Notes under the pieces: generated by a model
Database searches by the model: none
What the model was told of the DNA's origin: nothing
Seen by the model: the letters and a program-made list of their open reading frames with translations, nothing else
Position numbers and translations under genes: made by a program
Origin: Tubiluchus corallicola
Taxonomy: Eukaryota > Priapulida > Priapulimorpha > Priapulimorphida > Tubiluchidae
Assembly (NCBI GenBank): GCA_030141605.1
Contig: JAQGDQ010000202.1
Location: 27,097 to 91,096, forward strand
DNA: 64,000 bases
Direction: 5' to 3'
Part shown: positions 32,684-45,909 of the stretch, piece after piece
Numbering within the stretch: position 1 is the stretch's first letter
How the letters are laid out: each line of letters opens with the position of its first letter

Positions 32684-35600
32684 CTTTTTTCAAACTTGCT
32701 GAAACAAGCACCCAATAAAAACTTTATGTATAGTAAATATCAGTTGATAAACATGCATTTTTATAGAACATGGGTTGGAGGTGCTGCATATTTGACAGGT
32801 TTTTAGTTTTACTCAAGTACATTTTACATTTTGTATGCTTCATTTCAAGTCTTCACATGTAGCATTCAAGAAGCGTAAAAAAAATCTTATATTCAAATGC
32901 AATTTGTGCATACAGAACTTCATAATTTTTATTGAAAAATTTTGGAAAGAGGCAGTTTGCACAAAAATACTGTCTTCTAGCAAAATTTTGACACTGTCTG
33001 TCTTATGTAAAATATTACAAATACTTTGGCCTAACAGAAATGAGCAATGACAATATATTCCAATACAGCAGACAGTGTTGACTCCTAAAAAGGAAACATA
33101 CTAACTGGCAATCACTGCTCAAGTGTGCTGAACACACATTTGCGATACTACAATTATAGTACTGTGTAGTGTCAAAGCCTGTTGATATAAAGTAGAATGT
33201 AGTACCAATGAGACAGATTTTGAAACTGTAAATCAAAATAATTGCTGCAAGGATGATGAAGGGTCAATAAAAAATGAACAGTTATTAACACAAAAGTGCT
33301 TAACAGAATATCAAAGTACAATAAATAACCTAAACAGATTGAATAAAAACCTCCAAAAATTACAAAAAATATTTATTTTGCAATGTATTTAACAAAATAG
33401 TTAAAAATAATGACCACCAGTTAAACTGTTAGTCATGGTATCAGCACACTTAAACACTGTAAAAGTTACCCAAACACAAAGATCATAATAAAGGTCACCA
33501 TGATACTAGATTTGAAATATAAAAAGCACTACATGATTAGAGCTGCCAGAAGCTAAAGCAACAAAATAACTGAGAATCTACAACAGTCCACCCATGGATT
33601 GGTAAGAACTCACCACTGTAAGCTCCCCACCAAAGCAGACACCTAGCAATGAAAGCATTTCCAACATTTCAGAATGAAAACCGAATCTGCAGTCACACAT
33701 GTCTGCGTGGTCTTCTTGCATGAATTATATTAAATATGTATTTGACACAGAGGTGCTTTCAAATATGGACATCAAATTGTGATATACATAACTTTGCACA
33801 CAGTTAAAGTGATGGTAACACTTAGAGGCACTATAGTTGCTCATCAGCATAGGTTTTATAATAGGTCTTTACGAATTTCTCTTTTACTATTGCACTCATT
33901 TCGTTTTTTTACCAAGTTGCTGAACCCAACACAAATTGCTGCACGACAATTACTATATTATTATCCAGTAAGTGCAACTGAAAACAATTATCACACGAAC
34001 GGTAGTCTTACTGCAAGAATTTACCAAGCCATGTAAAACTAATTTAAAGCACAAGAAATCCTCAACTTACATAAAGCTTAAAAAATTCGCCTTGAAATTT
34101 TATACCACTTACATACTGCCTTTTTGCATATTGGACTTGCATCAGCAATAACGCCGAATAAAACATGTAAATTTAAACTCCCGTGATCACCGAAAGACGC
34201 AGCCATTCTGACGATAAGTCATTGGAAACAATTTTAGATAACATTCTGTACAGTTTGAAAAATAATCAGAGCATTCGTAGCGCACTAACTAAGTAAAATG
34301 AAAACAAAACAAACAAAGAATCCTTTCAACATGAGCACAATATGTGCATAAAATTGCTATAAAGTAATATAATTTCTTAAGGTGATTTTTCTGAAACCTA
34401 CTTTAGGTATCCCCTTTTCTTGTCTTCTAAGCAAGAGCTACTCATAAAAACTTGAACAAAATAAATATACATGGTAAACAATCATGGTAAAATCAAATTA
34501 TGTTAATAGATTTTGACAAATATCTTCAGGAAATGGAAATAAAGCTGATGATAGTAAAAAATGTCTGTTTTATACAGTTCATTGATTATATGGCACATTT
34601 CTTTTAACATCAGCCACTGTGTTATGAAAATTAAAAATGTGTTGCCTCGTTCAAGAGCACCAGGCAGCCAAGTGACAAATGAATGGTCCAAATTTTCTAA
34701 AACACACGAGTGTTCCAGTGATGCACTTGTTAAAAAATTATATTTACTTAGAGAGAAAATAGGCCAAGATTTTGACACCCCAGTAAATGCAGAAAGATGA
34801 AAGATACGTGCGATTAGTGTAGTTATTGATTTAAGGGCGTGCGAAAGCCTGCTGAAAAACGTGTATCATGTATAATAATGCACGGGTCTGGACAAGTCAT
34901 CACGTGTATTTAAGGAAACCAACAAAAATCTTTGCTTCAATATAAAAATGGTCAAGTCAGCACATCAACATGATACTATGCTGGTTTCATACAGTCAGTA
35001 GGTGCGAAGTCTGCTACTTCATCTGCAGGCCAGTAAGCCAATAAAGCAAAGCTGTCAGTCAGTCAGCTAGCCACAATTAGTATGTAGTCCTATATACCTT
35101 ACTGCACTAGGTCATACCTTTTTTATCCACATATTTTTGTAACTTATAAAATTTTACTTTGTCAATTTGTTTTAACTGACTTAGTATCATAGAAGTATAT
35201 AATGAAAATGTGAATACTAAAATATGCTATAAAGAAAATAACTTACCTCAAATAATCATTCTGCACATTACAATGATTTTACACAGTCAAACTCTTCACA
35301 ATGTTCTCAGCTTTGTTTCCTGAAGATAATTCACATTATCTAGTTTTCATTACTTGGATTTTTATTCCCTTGATCTCAGCTCACCAAAGACTGAAACAAA
35401 CCCAGAAATTTATTAGATACTACTTTCTCATTTTTCCTGGGCCATTTTACCATGCCATTTTTTTCTGTGCCATTTTTACCTATGCCACTTTCATCTATAT
35501 TCTATTCTAACAGATAAGCTGCATCCCTAATATACTAGCAACAACCATCTCGTTGGTCAACTTAAAAATGGGTGGAATTTTTTACTGACTCTATATCCAA

Positions 35601-36735
35601 AACTACCTAGCTTGATCAATTCTAGCACAGCACAAAACTTTATATCTTTCAGAAATGAGCTAGATTTTCACCTATCCGCTATGTCGGGAACCCGGTGACC
35701 ATTTTGATTTTCTTTTTTTTGCTTATTGGACTATTTAAATAACTTGCATCCTTTATCATGTCTAGCAGCAGCTTTTTAGATTCGCCAATGTTGAATGAAT
35801 AAAAATAATTTGCTTTTTGTTTTTATAACAAATCTTTAGATGAAACAGTTAATATAATTACTTGCACAACTGGAATATTTTCGTTTTATGTGGCAGCAAT
35901 TTTTGAAATGAAAATAACAGAGGGGATTGTTTAAGTCCAACTACCGTGGAATAGATATCATAATCACTTCTTAATACTATCTTACTGAATTTCTTTCGAT
36001 TTATAATTGCAGCCATTTTGTAATTTGCATTTTTGACCCTTTTCTTGTAATTTTTCAAGCTGGTCACAGACTTTCCGGATTCACCACAGTCAAATTAACA
36101 AGGCTGGCTAAGAGACTACATCTAAAAAAACGCCACTAGAACAACACATTTACAGAACGTTCTTCTACTTCTAGTCTAGTCACTTAAATAATAATCTTTC
36201 TTACTGTAAAAAGTTTTAAAGATTTAATACTAATTTACCTATTGTCGAATGCTTGTCACGTCTTTACCTCTATTATAGACAATAAGCAAGTAGAATTTCG
36301 TGAAATAAACTAAATTTTAAGCTAAAATGGTCGCAGGCAGCCAACTGCTCAATGTTGAACTTGAAAATTGCTATTCAATTTCAATGAGTTTTTGCTACAA
36401 TGCACTTTGTGGCGACAGTGACATGTACTGGTGACAAAAATTATTCTAAAGAGGAAAAAATTATTTTATTCCAATCACATTTTTGATTGTAACTCTAATT
36501 CTAATCACTTACAATTATATACTATCGGTATCAATTTTTCCACTTAGTCACTTAGAGACAGTGCATACAATAAGGGAGTGACTGAGATAGTCATGAGTGC
36601 ACAATGGGTTTGTGATATGCTCATGTGCGTTACGCTTCGTCATTAATGGCATTTTGGTGGCAATAACTTGGTGTTTCTTCTAGATGAATGTCATCAAACC
36701 TGACTGGCTAACTGACATACAGATAACTGGCTAAT
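32684..36735. other. gene-poor intergenic DNA
   Basis: AT-rich. Apart from the possible exon at 34602-34800, no frame with family resemblance or splice support was seen on either strand. Confidence 0.5.
34602..34800 (+). CDS. possible terminal exon or small gene, unassigned
   Basis: A frame ending in TGA at 34798-34800 with protein-like composition (RSRAPGSQVTNEWSKF, KLYLLREKIGQDFDTP). A pyrimidine-rich stretch with an AG (TTTCTTTTAACATCAG) lies directly upstream and could be an acceptor. An internal ATG at about 34624 would give a ~58-aa protein. No family recognised and no partner exon found nearby. Confidence 0.3.
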
Positions 36736-36739
36736 ATGT

Positions 36740-36862
36740 ATCTGAGAAAATTCTTTTTTAATAGTAAATACCTGGAACGAGCTTCCACAAGTAGCCACAA
36801 ATGCATCTACAGTAAATCAATTCAAAGGTGCTATTCACGCCACAAATAAAATTGTAAAATAG
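36740..36862 (+). pseudogene. LINE reverse-transcriptase C-terminal tail
   Basis: After a frameshift in RKFFFN, the frame reads NTWNELPQVATNASTVNQFK to a stop at 36860-36862. This matches the WNSLP...SVNSFK end common in non-LTR retrotransposon ORF2 proteins. It is the opposite strand to the fragment at 37.2-37.8 kb, so these are separate insertions or a rearranged one. Confidence 0.65.
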
Positions 36863-37189
36863 AAGTGTGTATTACATAACCCAGAAAGATTTTCTGCAAA
36901 CTCATCAAGGCTATTCACATGTAAAGGATGAGTGCGTGCAAATACTTAGGAAGAAGGTAGCTGAATGGTAACTAAAGGTAACTAAAACATTACTAGTTAG
37001 ATCATTTTACATTCTGTTAGGCAGCTATAGCCAGTGAAGTGTATACGGTATGAAGCCACTCTCTCTAAAGTCCCAGTAGTCCAAGGTGAATATCACAAAT
37101 ACTTTATTTTGCCTTACTCTTTCGCCTTAGAATTATTGGCATTGATGTTTTACCCCAAGAAGTTTTAGGTATTGTTGGTTTTAGAAGTA

Positions 37190-37760
37190 TTTTAATTCAC
37201 TCGGTGGCTCTAGTAGAGGTAATTTGACATAATCATGCACTTGAGATATTCAACATAGTCTACAATGCGTTAATGTATGTCAAAAAATTGTCCATGTAAA
37301 CCATGAACATCTGAATGACTTAATTTTGTGAGTAATAGTGATAATTTCACACTTGGTAGGATTAAACTCCTCCATCCACTTATGGTACCAAGAGACCAAT
37401 GTCAGTCTAAATCATGCTGTAGCAGCCCAGCATTGTCCTGATTCTAGATTTTTGTATATACGAACAATAAAGTTTTAGAATGAAGCTCCAATGTGAGGTC
37501 ATTTATACAGTAAAAGAAAAGGTATGGCCACAAGGCAGTGCTCTCCCCGAGGAGCACCAAATGATATAACGCTCTATCATATGCTATATGATTTACAACT
37601 ACTTCTTGGATTCTGTTGTGAAGAAAACTTTAGATCCAAGCTATGGTGTTCCCCGAAATCCCATGTCGTTTGAGTTTCTTGATAACATTCTGCATGATAT
37701 GACTTATGTCCAACCTTGCTGATCATCTTAGAAAAATCCAATTATGCCAACATCAGTTTG
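37190..37760 (-). pseudogene. degenerate LINE reverse-transcriptase fragment
   Basis: Minus-strand reading with several stops and frameshifts. LDFSKM (~37735), KLKRHGISGNTIAWI (~37670), GVLLGESTAL then FFYCINDL (~37555-37500), LLQHDLD (~37425) and SWYHKWMEEFNPTKCEIITI (~37390-37330) appear in the order seen in CR1/L2/Jockey-type reverse transcriptases. The YADD/FADD box is lost. Dead copy. Confidence 0.75.
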
Positions 37761-37899
37761 AAAAGCAGCTTGCTTATTTAATAAGATTACTACATAGGAT
37801 GTGTTTAATAATCTTAGAGACTGCACTGGTAATACTATTTATTAGCCTATAATTGGCCACATCATAACGCTCACCCATCCAAGCCACCATTGCATCTCT

Positions 37900-39500
37900 C
37901 TAATCCTGAAAAGGCTATATGTACGCCCTTTCTTCTGCACAATTAAGAGGATGCACATTAACTACATGCATTGATTGAAGCTGTGAACACACAATTTTGA
38001 ACAGATGACCCTTAAACACATCACTCAGCTAATATTAAAGGGTCGATATAAAATTTATGGGATTTGAAATCTATTTCAAAATTTATTATGTTGATGTAAA
38101 ATTTATAGAGTTTGAAACCTACTTAAAAAATATTGGGTTCATTTCTTTCCAAAACAAGCCAGACACCTATATAAATTATGTTATATAAATGCCTACCAAG
38201 CATACCTGCATTAATACCTACAAATTTTGAAGCATTCGTGTTTACTTAGTGGTGTTAATCAGGAGCTTTAATTATTACCATAGACTGACAGGGAGAAACC
38301 TATATGAAGGCTTTTTGCCCATGGTTTTCTTTCTCATTGTGTCCCTGTTTATTGTTTCTCTCACACTGTTGTTATTACTAGTTCCTCTAAAGTTATCTCT
38401 ATGGTAGATAGGAGTATGCATTCTCTACTAGAAAGCAAATTCGAGACGAATTTCTAGCCTTCGAATTTGGATTGAAACGATTTTCGGTTTTTCAAGTTTG
38501 AATTGAATTCAAATTGAGTTTGAAAGATTTATGAAGTAACCAGTAACAAGTAATCTTACAAAGATCATGCATATTACTCGATTTTATTTTGCAGTAAAAA
38601 CATTAATAATTTATTAAAAAATTGTGTGCATAAATCACAGCTAAACTGTGCTAATTGCATAATCAAATTCATACTAAAAAAATCTGTTCGATATGAACGT
38701 TGGAACTCAAAGGTTCGATGCTCATGCACTCCTCCTGGTAGAAGTACTATGGCTGCTGCCTGTTGGTAGTTGTCATGGCAGACGAGGAGTAGTTAAGTGT
38801 AAGATATTTGAAATGGCAGTTGCAGAGGTATAGAGTTATAAAAAAAGTTTCGCATCGTGGAAGTTTGTACCATGGTTTTCCCAATGCTTGCCCAATTTAT
38901 TTTGAAATTGACTCAGAAATACTGATATGGTGCACCACATCAATGTAATTAAGAAATTTCAGTTGTTTATCACATGGTTATCTTGAACGAAAACTTGTGT
39001 ACATAAAGATGATTGGTATATTAAAAGCGCCACATCTTTGTCAGGGATTAAAGATCATAGAGTGCTGCACTGGAGTGTTGGCAAAAACGTAAATAAAGCT
39101 GAAACGCGATAGAGTGCTACACCTTGTCTTCACACAATACGTGCTGTATCAGGAATCCTGATAAGAGTACTTAAGTCTGACGAATGAAGATTGGTAAAAG
39201 CAAAAGTGATATAATGAAAAGACATTGTAAAGTTTATATGCATTTGAATGTTTTTCTTTTTCCAGCAAGTAGCAGTTTTTGACTGCTCACCTTGATACAA
39301 CAAGGTCTAAGGTCTAAGGTCAAGAACTGAAGTGAACTGAACTGAAGAACAAAGTTATCCGATTAACCCGACTACCGGTCTGCTGACACTCCCAAAGTAA
39401 AATTCTTAAATAAATACAACATCTTCATGCAGACACTTTAAAGGTTAATTTTTTTAGTAAGTTTTTGAGCATTTCCGTAAACCTGATGTTTCTTTTCTTC
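37900..39500. other. intergenic, nothing recognised
   Basis: AT-rich, with short local duplications (GGTCTAAGGTCTAAGG and GAACTGAAGTGAACTGAAC near 39303-39350) and an A/T palindromic patch around 38445-38530. No coding frame is supported. Confidence 0.5.
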
Positions 39501-39514
39501 CTCACCAATGAAGC

Positions 39515-39898
39515 TTGTTCAATTCTGAATTACTGATACTTATTCAGGACCTTGTTGGTAGATGGACTGATGTTCAACAAGCTTGCTCTAATATGCCTCC
39601 AAGAGATGCGAGATTTGTAACTCTGCTTAGGGTTTTTCTTCAGTTTCACTCTCCTGCGTCTTCGAAGTGTACAACTCCACAAATAAGTCTAGAAGAATGC
39701 ACTATGTTATACCGATATCGGGTTGTTGGGGTTCTCGTAGCAGATTATTATGATTGCAGACGGGCACTACACGTTGTGGTCGTGAGGAATTTCGATATTG
39801 AGCTAAACGACTTGCTTAAAAGATTTTGGTTGTGTCTCCTGTGTTTACTTCAACGCTTATTGCGGCTTTTTTTCGTTTTTGCTTTTTATGGTTCCTAA
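39515..39898 (+). CDS. unassigned 127-codon open frame
   Basis: An uninterrupted frame in gene-poor DNA. The first ~90 residues look protein-like (VGRWTDVQQACSNMPPRDAR); the last 30 are leucine/phenylalanine-rich and look like translated non-coding DNA. No family recognised. A possible acceptor (TTATTCAG at about 39540-39548) precedes the better part. Could be a decayed element. Confidence 0.2.
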   Translation: MFNSELLILIQDLVGRWTDVQQACSNMPPRDARFVTLLRVFLQFHSPASSKCTTPQISLEECTMLYRYRVVGVLVADYYDCRRALHVVVVRNFDIELNDLLKRFWLCLLCLLQRLLRLFFVFAFYGS

Positions 39899-42578
39899 TT
39901 TCTTATTCAGCTAAATTCCTGAGTTATGAAGAACATGGCTGGCTTCGTATAGTATTGACACCTAAGTCGGACGAACTGTGAGTTGGCCCGGTATTACTTT
40001 ATTTGTGGTAGTGTGTTCAGATTTTCAAAATCTGGAATTAAAGGAGGAATATCACAAAAATGAAGTTGAAATTGTTTTATAGCTGACTTACATGACAGAA
40101 AATACACAGAAAAATTTTAGCGCTGTGTTGCCTGATAATGAGTAATTAACTTATTTGTATCCCACGGGAAATGGCTTAGAGCGCTCTTTGCATCACTCTC
40201 GACGAAAACTGCGAAATAGCGCAGCTACGTCACAGCCAGTATTGCAGTGGAGCAATATTATTACTTATTATGATGATCTTGTTTACAACTATAGTTAAAT
40301 TACTGTACTGGTCGTTGCCTCCGACAGCAAGTTAGCGGATAAAATTGTCAATTCATGCATTCAGTAGTGAAATTCCATCGAGTTAAATATCTACAAACTA
40401 AAAAAAGTAAAAACTTAGGCCTATTCACGGTTCAATTTACAGATTTGTCTTTGCAACAGTTATAAATCAACAAAAAGCATTGTACAGTTCTACATCAAAT
40501 TGATAACAAAGTTAAAGAACATTGTCATAAATCATCTTTAATTTTAATTCTGAAGTGATATATATTTATATACATTGTATTATGTACACTTGGGACTGAC
40601 GTTGATGTAATTAACAATCCATGTTTATGAATTTAAATAATTATGGTCTATCAGTATTGTTTTAAAAATTCAAATACAACATTGGTGCAAGCAAGATAAA
40701 CATTTCAAGTTAACATTATAGTAAAGCAGTCTGTACTATATAATTTTTATTTTTTATAGTGATGAAGCCTTTTCTCAATTTTGACGTATGCTAATTAAGT
40801 TTGCCTAATAGTTCTGACAAACATATAAATTTGCTACATATGATATACTATGATATAATGCAGGAGCATAAAAGTATAGCGAATTAGAAGTAGTTATTGT
40901 ATCCTTACTGGCTAACTCTATTGTCTGGAAAATTTAATTATGGCTGTAATGGATAGCCAGCTACTGCAATCATTACCATCCTGTGATACCTGTAGATCGA
41001 AATTATCACTAATATTTTTGAAGCAACAGAAGAAATGGGCAAAACACAATACTATAGCAAAAATTTTCGATTTTGTGAAGCACAAATCTTTTATTTTCAT
41101 GAAGCATAACTTGTAAGCAGAATTAGCAACATGTTGTTACAGCTTGCCATTCATTCTGAGCCCTATTACTACATTTGAGAGCTGCATTTGTACTAGAATT
41201 TAATAATTAAATAAAAAGCAAAGTTTCTAAATACTGAACACAATTTTAAAGGGCTTTTAAACTATAGCATACCAGGTATTGATAAACAAGTCTTAGCGTT
41301 TACACTACAGCATGCCGATATTGATAAACAAATGACTACTATTGCACTACACGTTCCGCTACACCACTACAAGGTTGGTCACATGACATGGCAATCTTCT
41401 CCTCAGGGGCGCTGTCGCAGGTCCATGCTCAATGGCGGCATAGGCAAGCGCGAGTTTTAAAGGTAATTTTATGCAAACTTATGTGAATAAAAGTATTATG
41501 TGACATTTGCGTCAAGAATGAGGTATAAATTTGCATTTGCAATATATTCGAGAGTCATTAAAGCTCAACTTGATTTTGGTGATATTCCACCTTTAAATGG
41601 AAAACTCCTACATGTTAGTCTGTATCACTCACACTGTCACGCGTGCATGTCACCAAAGCTACCACTCTCAAACAAGCATTTGAATTAGGCAACAAGACTT
41701 TTTCATAGTGGGGAAAAGCCTCCATTTTTACAAAGCTCCTCCACAGTCACCATCACCTAATTGTGGAATTAAATTGAATTGAATTTGCTCATTTAACAAT
41801 GCAAAAAGACACAAAGTGGTTAGTGTCACATTCACTCCTTTCTTTCCTTTGGCTGCTTTACCTACCAGCATCACCAGTGGAATTAATACAGGAGTTTTTG
41901 TGTGCAAAATTTTGTCAACTTTATATTTGAAGTTTGTCACATGTGTAACTCTGATTATTTATTCCAGTAACGAGTTTGTAAGTTGTGTCTCACTTTCAGC
42001 ATTGGAGAAACTAATTTGATGTCTTAAATTGTCTATTAGTGGGCTAGCCATCTTACTGCTGGTAAAAAGTTTTTAGCTGTGTCTTTTTATGAATTATGTG
42101 CCCCTATAATATCTCCTCTATAAGATTCTGCAAGGTTGCAGACACATTCCGAAGTTGTTGATATATTTGTTGCATTGTTTTCAATGGCCAAAGTTATCAA
42201 TATTTTTTTGTCTTCTATTCATCCTAGAATGAATGAAACTGTGTTCAGAATTTAGCTACAATATGGATCTATGTATATGGTTTGTGTTTTAGTTCTAAAT
42301 TTATTTCAGCAGTTGTTTCTGTGAGGAAGTTGCTGAATGTTTCCCTAAGTAGGCGTATGCTTTTCAGCACTGTGGCAGATATGATTACAGATACATTCCT
42401 GTTAGGCACTTACCTTATCAAAGCTTCACACTTATATATCGAATAGGATATTGATGTTTGTAAATAACCTTTTTTCACAGCTATGTATGAGAACTTAATT
42501 TAAACTTAATGACATGCATCTTCAGTTATTATTACAGTTGGGCAAGACACTACCTTGTGATGTTCAGCAAGTATTAAC
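39899..42578. other. intergenic, upstream of PGPEP1
   Basis: Mostly AT-rich. A GC-richer spot at about 41395-41460, ending in TTTTAAAG|GTAATT, could be a non-coding first exon with a donor site for PGPEP1, but this is a guess. Confidence 0.35.
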
Positions 42579-45500
42579 ATGGGTAGCAATGCTTCTGAAA
42601 AAAAAACAGTTGTTGTGACAGGTAAATTAATAACTACGTTTCTTAAGTATAACCATCTAGAGTTCAGATCTCTGACGTATTTATTAATATATTGTTCAGG
42701 TAGCAGAAGGAGGTGCCAAATTCAATGAGCTAAGCTTATTTGGGATTTATTGAGTAAGTACTCACATGCTGACATGTCACGTGCTTAACTTAGTGATTAC
42801 AGTCTTGGAAAGTAATTCAAATGGATAGTTAAGAAAATATGATTTTTATGGACTTCTCGAGAAGTTTACATAAATTTGGAACTTTTCTTGCTGTGTTGTT
42901 GTTCTTGAGATTTTCTCAACATTTGTTGTGTGATTTATGTGCAAAGGCTGTTGAAGAAGTTAGCTGACACCTTTTATTGAGTTATTAAGCACTATACATT
43001 TTGATATCGAACTTTTTTGTAGGGTTTGGTCCTTTTGGCGTACATAGTATTAATGCAAGTTGGGAAGCAGTGAAAGAGCTAGAAAAAACAGGGATTTCTC
43101 CTGCCATTCGCCTTATCACGTTTCAGATTCCAGTGGAATATGAAGGTGCCAAGAGAATTTTGTATGAACTTTGGGAAGTGTACTCACCTATGGTAATTGA
43201 ATTTTCCACCAGTTTCTTAGTATATTTAATTGTTTTTTAAACTTCTAAACCATTTGTCAATATTTTCAAGTTATTGGTCACTAGTGGAGTACCCCAGCAC
43301 AACTTATCTTAAGTGTAGAGTGGTTAAATTAAAGCTACAAGTTTGGTTATAAATTTAAATCCACATCATTTCTTAACATGCAATTTTAATTTCACCAGTG
43401 TGACAAAGTAATAACATTTATTTCTATGAAACAAACTCGCCAAACTGCCTAGTAACTGAAGACTATGTTTTCCCTTCAAACTTTTAATTACAGTATTATA
43501 AGAATTAGAATTCAAGGAAGTTGGCTGAGAGCTACCCATTGTAGACTGTTTAGTAAGTGATTTTGTAATAATTTTTGTTACTAGCTGGTGGTACATGTTG
43601 GAGTTTCTGGTGCAGCATCTGATTTGGTCGTAGAGAAGTTAGCTCATAACAAAGGTTACTGTGCAAAGGACAACTGCGGTGAGTATCATTTTTATTACCT
43701 TGATTAACTGTAGCTTTTTTGTGACTACGATCATATTGGTGGCTCTAATATTTATTACTCACTGTTGTTAAAATAAAATCTACAAACTGGGCATAATCTC
43801 TTTTGTCTTTATGCTAACAGAGTAACGAAGTGTAGCAGGTGAAACCTCCCACAAACAGTTTTCTGGCAGTCACTCACCAGCCATTTACTGACCAAATTTA
43901 GCATTGTTTAACTTTGGCCGCTAAGCTCTCACTATGATTATTCAGTTATGACCATTAAGTTTGGGACCTCAAGAAGAGTAATTAATGAGTGATGTTCTTT
44001 AATTTGACGGTTTGCTGTTCTAGATTCATTTCCTTCTACTCATTGTTGTGTAACTGATGGACCTGATGTTATAATGGCAGAAATCAACATGGACGTTGTC
44101 TGCCAAGCAGTGAACGAATCTGACTGTGGTGTACTAGCTGTTACTTCACGTGATCCTGGAAGGTAATTCATATTTTATCAGTCTCATTGCATAAATAGGT
44201 TCCTCAGATATTTTTTACACTGTTCTTCTGATAACGTAATTACATATGGAATGACCATAGCCGACTGAATGTAGTTGTCGAGTAATTGAATCATAATAGT
44301 TATCATTATTTAGTAGGTATCCAAAGTTGCCACACACTACAAATCAGCATATAACCCAAACCTGCCAAAAACAAAGTTTATAATGTGGTACATATTAAGG
44401 ACCTGATAAATAAATCAGTGTCAGCAAGCAAACTTGCATATTGTATCAAACCAGAAATCATTTCGATACACTGTAATATCGGTCATTGTAACATGGCCCA
44501 AATATATGTGCAGTTAAGTGAAGATAAATCTTAATTCAACGTAATTTATGTGACAGTCTACCATGCTCTATAAAAAGTAACAAACTAGTTAACCACCAGA
44601 AGATGGTTTCACTCTTTTCTAATGCACTGTGAGATGGTAGTGTGCATTTATATTTACATCTTTGCCCTTAAAAGTAAAATTAAGCGTTTGTGGACTAGTG
44701 AATTGCTCTCTCTTATTGCAGAAGTAAACAAATTACATCTGATAATGCACAGCAGCAGCCAAATAAAATGACCTTGAGCATTTGTTGAACGGTTGAGCCA
44801 GCTGAGATTATAAACACGATTCATGTTTGTTAGTTTTGGAAAGCTAGTATTGTATTTTAGCGTATGACAAAGAATTGAATTATTTACTGGTCTAACTACT
44901 ATTGTGTGTTTGCTATAGTAAACAAGTGTAAAAGTTTTTCATAATTTCATCAGACATCGATTAAAGCTATTAAATAGTCGTATTATTAACTTTATATACT
45001 TGCACTATTAGCCAAAATTAAACCTAATTTGATAGTGCAATTTATGTACATATACATTTAAGGTACTTTCAACTTTGGCTTTCATTTGTCATATGTATAC
45101 CATTAGTGCTGAACTTTGTGAAGCCGTATTACAATTTGTTAGTGCCTCACTTACTACTCAGATGAGCATTTAAACAGTTAATGCGGTTAACATCCTTACA
45201 TATTGAGGAAAGCATTCAAATTACAAATTTTTACCGATGTTGAATCTTAAAGTTTACAACTGAAAGAAATTTTCATTCTGAATACATTTGTAATAAACAT
45301 CAATTAACCCTTTGTCATTAGTGTCTAATGAATACTTAAATATGGTCCAAATAAGCACTTATGGTCATTAATCTCTCCAAAAATTCTTTATTTAATTTTG
45401 GTTTCCTACCATTACAACCTTAAATTTACTGCTTGTTGCAGCAATTGTAATGCCCCCATATCAGATCAGGTCTGAAATAGGATGAGCTCGGAATTTGGAT

Positions 45501-45909
45501 CGGCCAATAAATAGAAATAGTCGGATAGGATAGGAACACAAGTTTCCATATCGGCACATTCCTGGTAGATGTATGTTACTAGCTAGTATAGCTGCTTCTT
45601 AACAAGATGGTTGCTACAGTAAACAGAGATATTATTTAAGTCAGGTTAAAAAAAAACCAAGTGAGAGAATGGGCACAAAAAGTGTCGATGAAGCAAATCG
45701 TCATTAAACTTGTCATGTAACTAAGTATGTGGTCTTTATTTTTTAGGTACTTATGTGAATACTCCTACTACTTATCACTTAGCATCAATTCCAAAGCTTG
45801 TGCATTTATTCATGTACCACCACTGAATAAACCTTATTCTGCCTTACAACTAGCAAATGGACTACGGATAGCAATAACTTCCATGATACAACAAGTGGAA
45901 TTTACGTAA
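42579..45909 (+). CDS. PGPEP1: pyroglutamyl-peptidase 1
   Basis: Exons: 42579-42621, 43023-43192, 43585-43678, 44024-44162, 45747-45909. All introns are GT-AG and in phase. The sum is 609 nt, i.e. 202 aa plus TAA (human 209). Seen: GFGPFG start of the fold, NASW, IPVEYEGA, VHVGVSG, EKLAHNKGY, TDGPDVIM, RYLCEYSYY and AFIHVPP. By alignment to human, the catalytic triad Glu (EKLAHNKGY), Cys (RYLC) and His (FIHVPP) is complete, so the enzyme should be active. Known role: cytosolic C15 cysteine peptidase that removes N-terminal pyroglutamate from peptides. The short first exon (MGSNASEKKTVVVTG) was chosen because it ends in phase 1 just before the GFGPFG exon. Exons 2 and 5 overlap longer frames that include intron sequence. 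Confidence 0.94.

Noticed and set aside
41400-41470. PGPEP1 upstream promoter/first exon
   Set aside because: Only a GC-richer patch and a GTAATT donor-like site; no way to confirm without transcripts.
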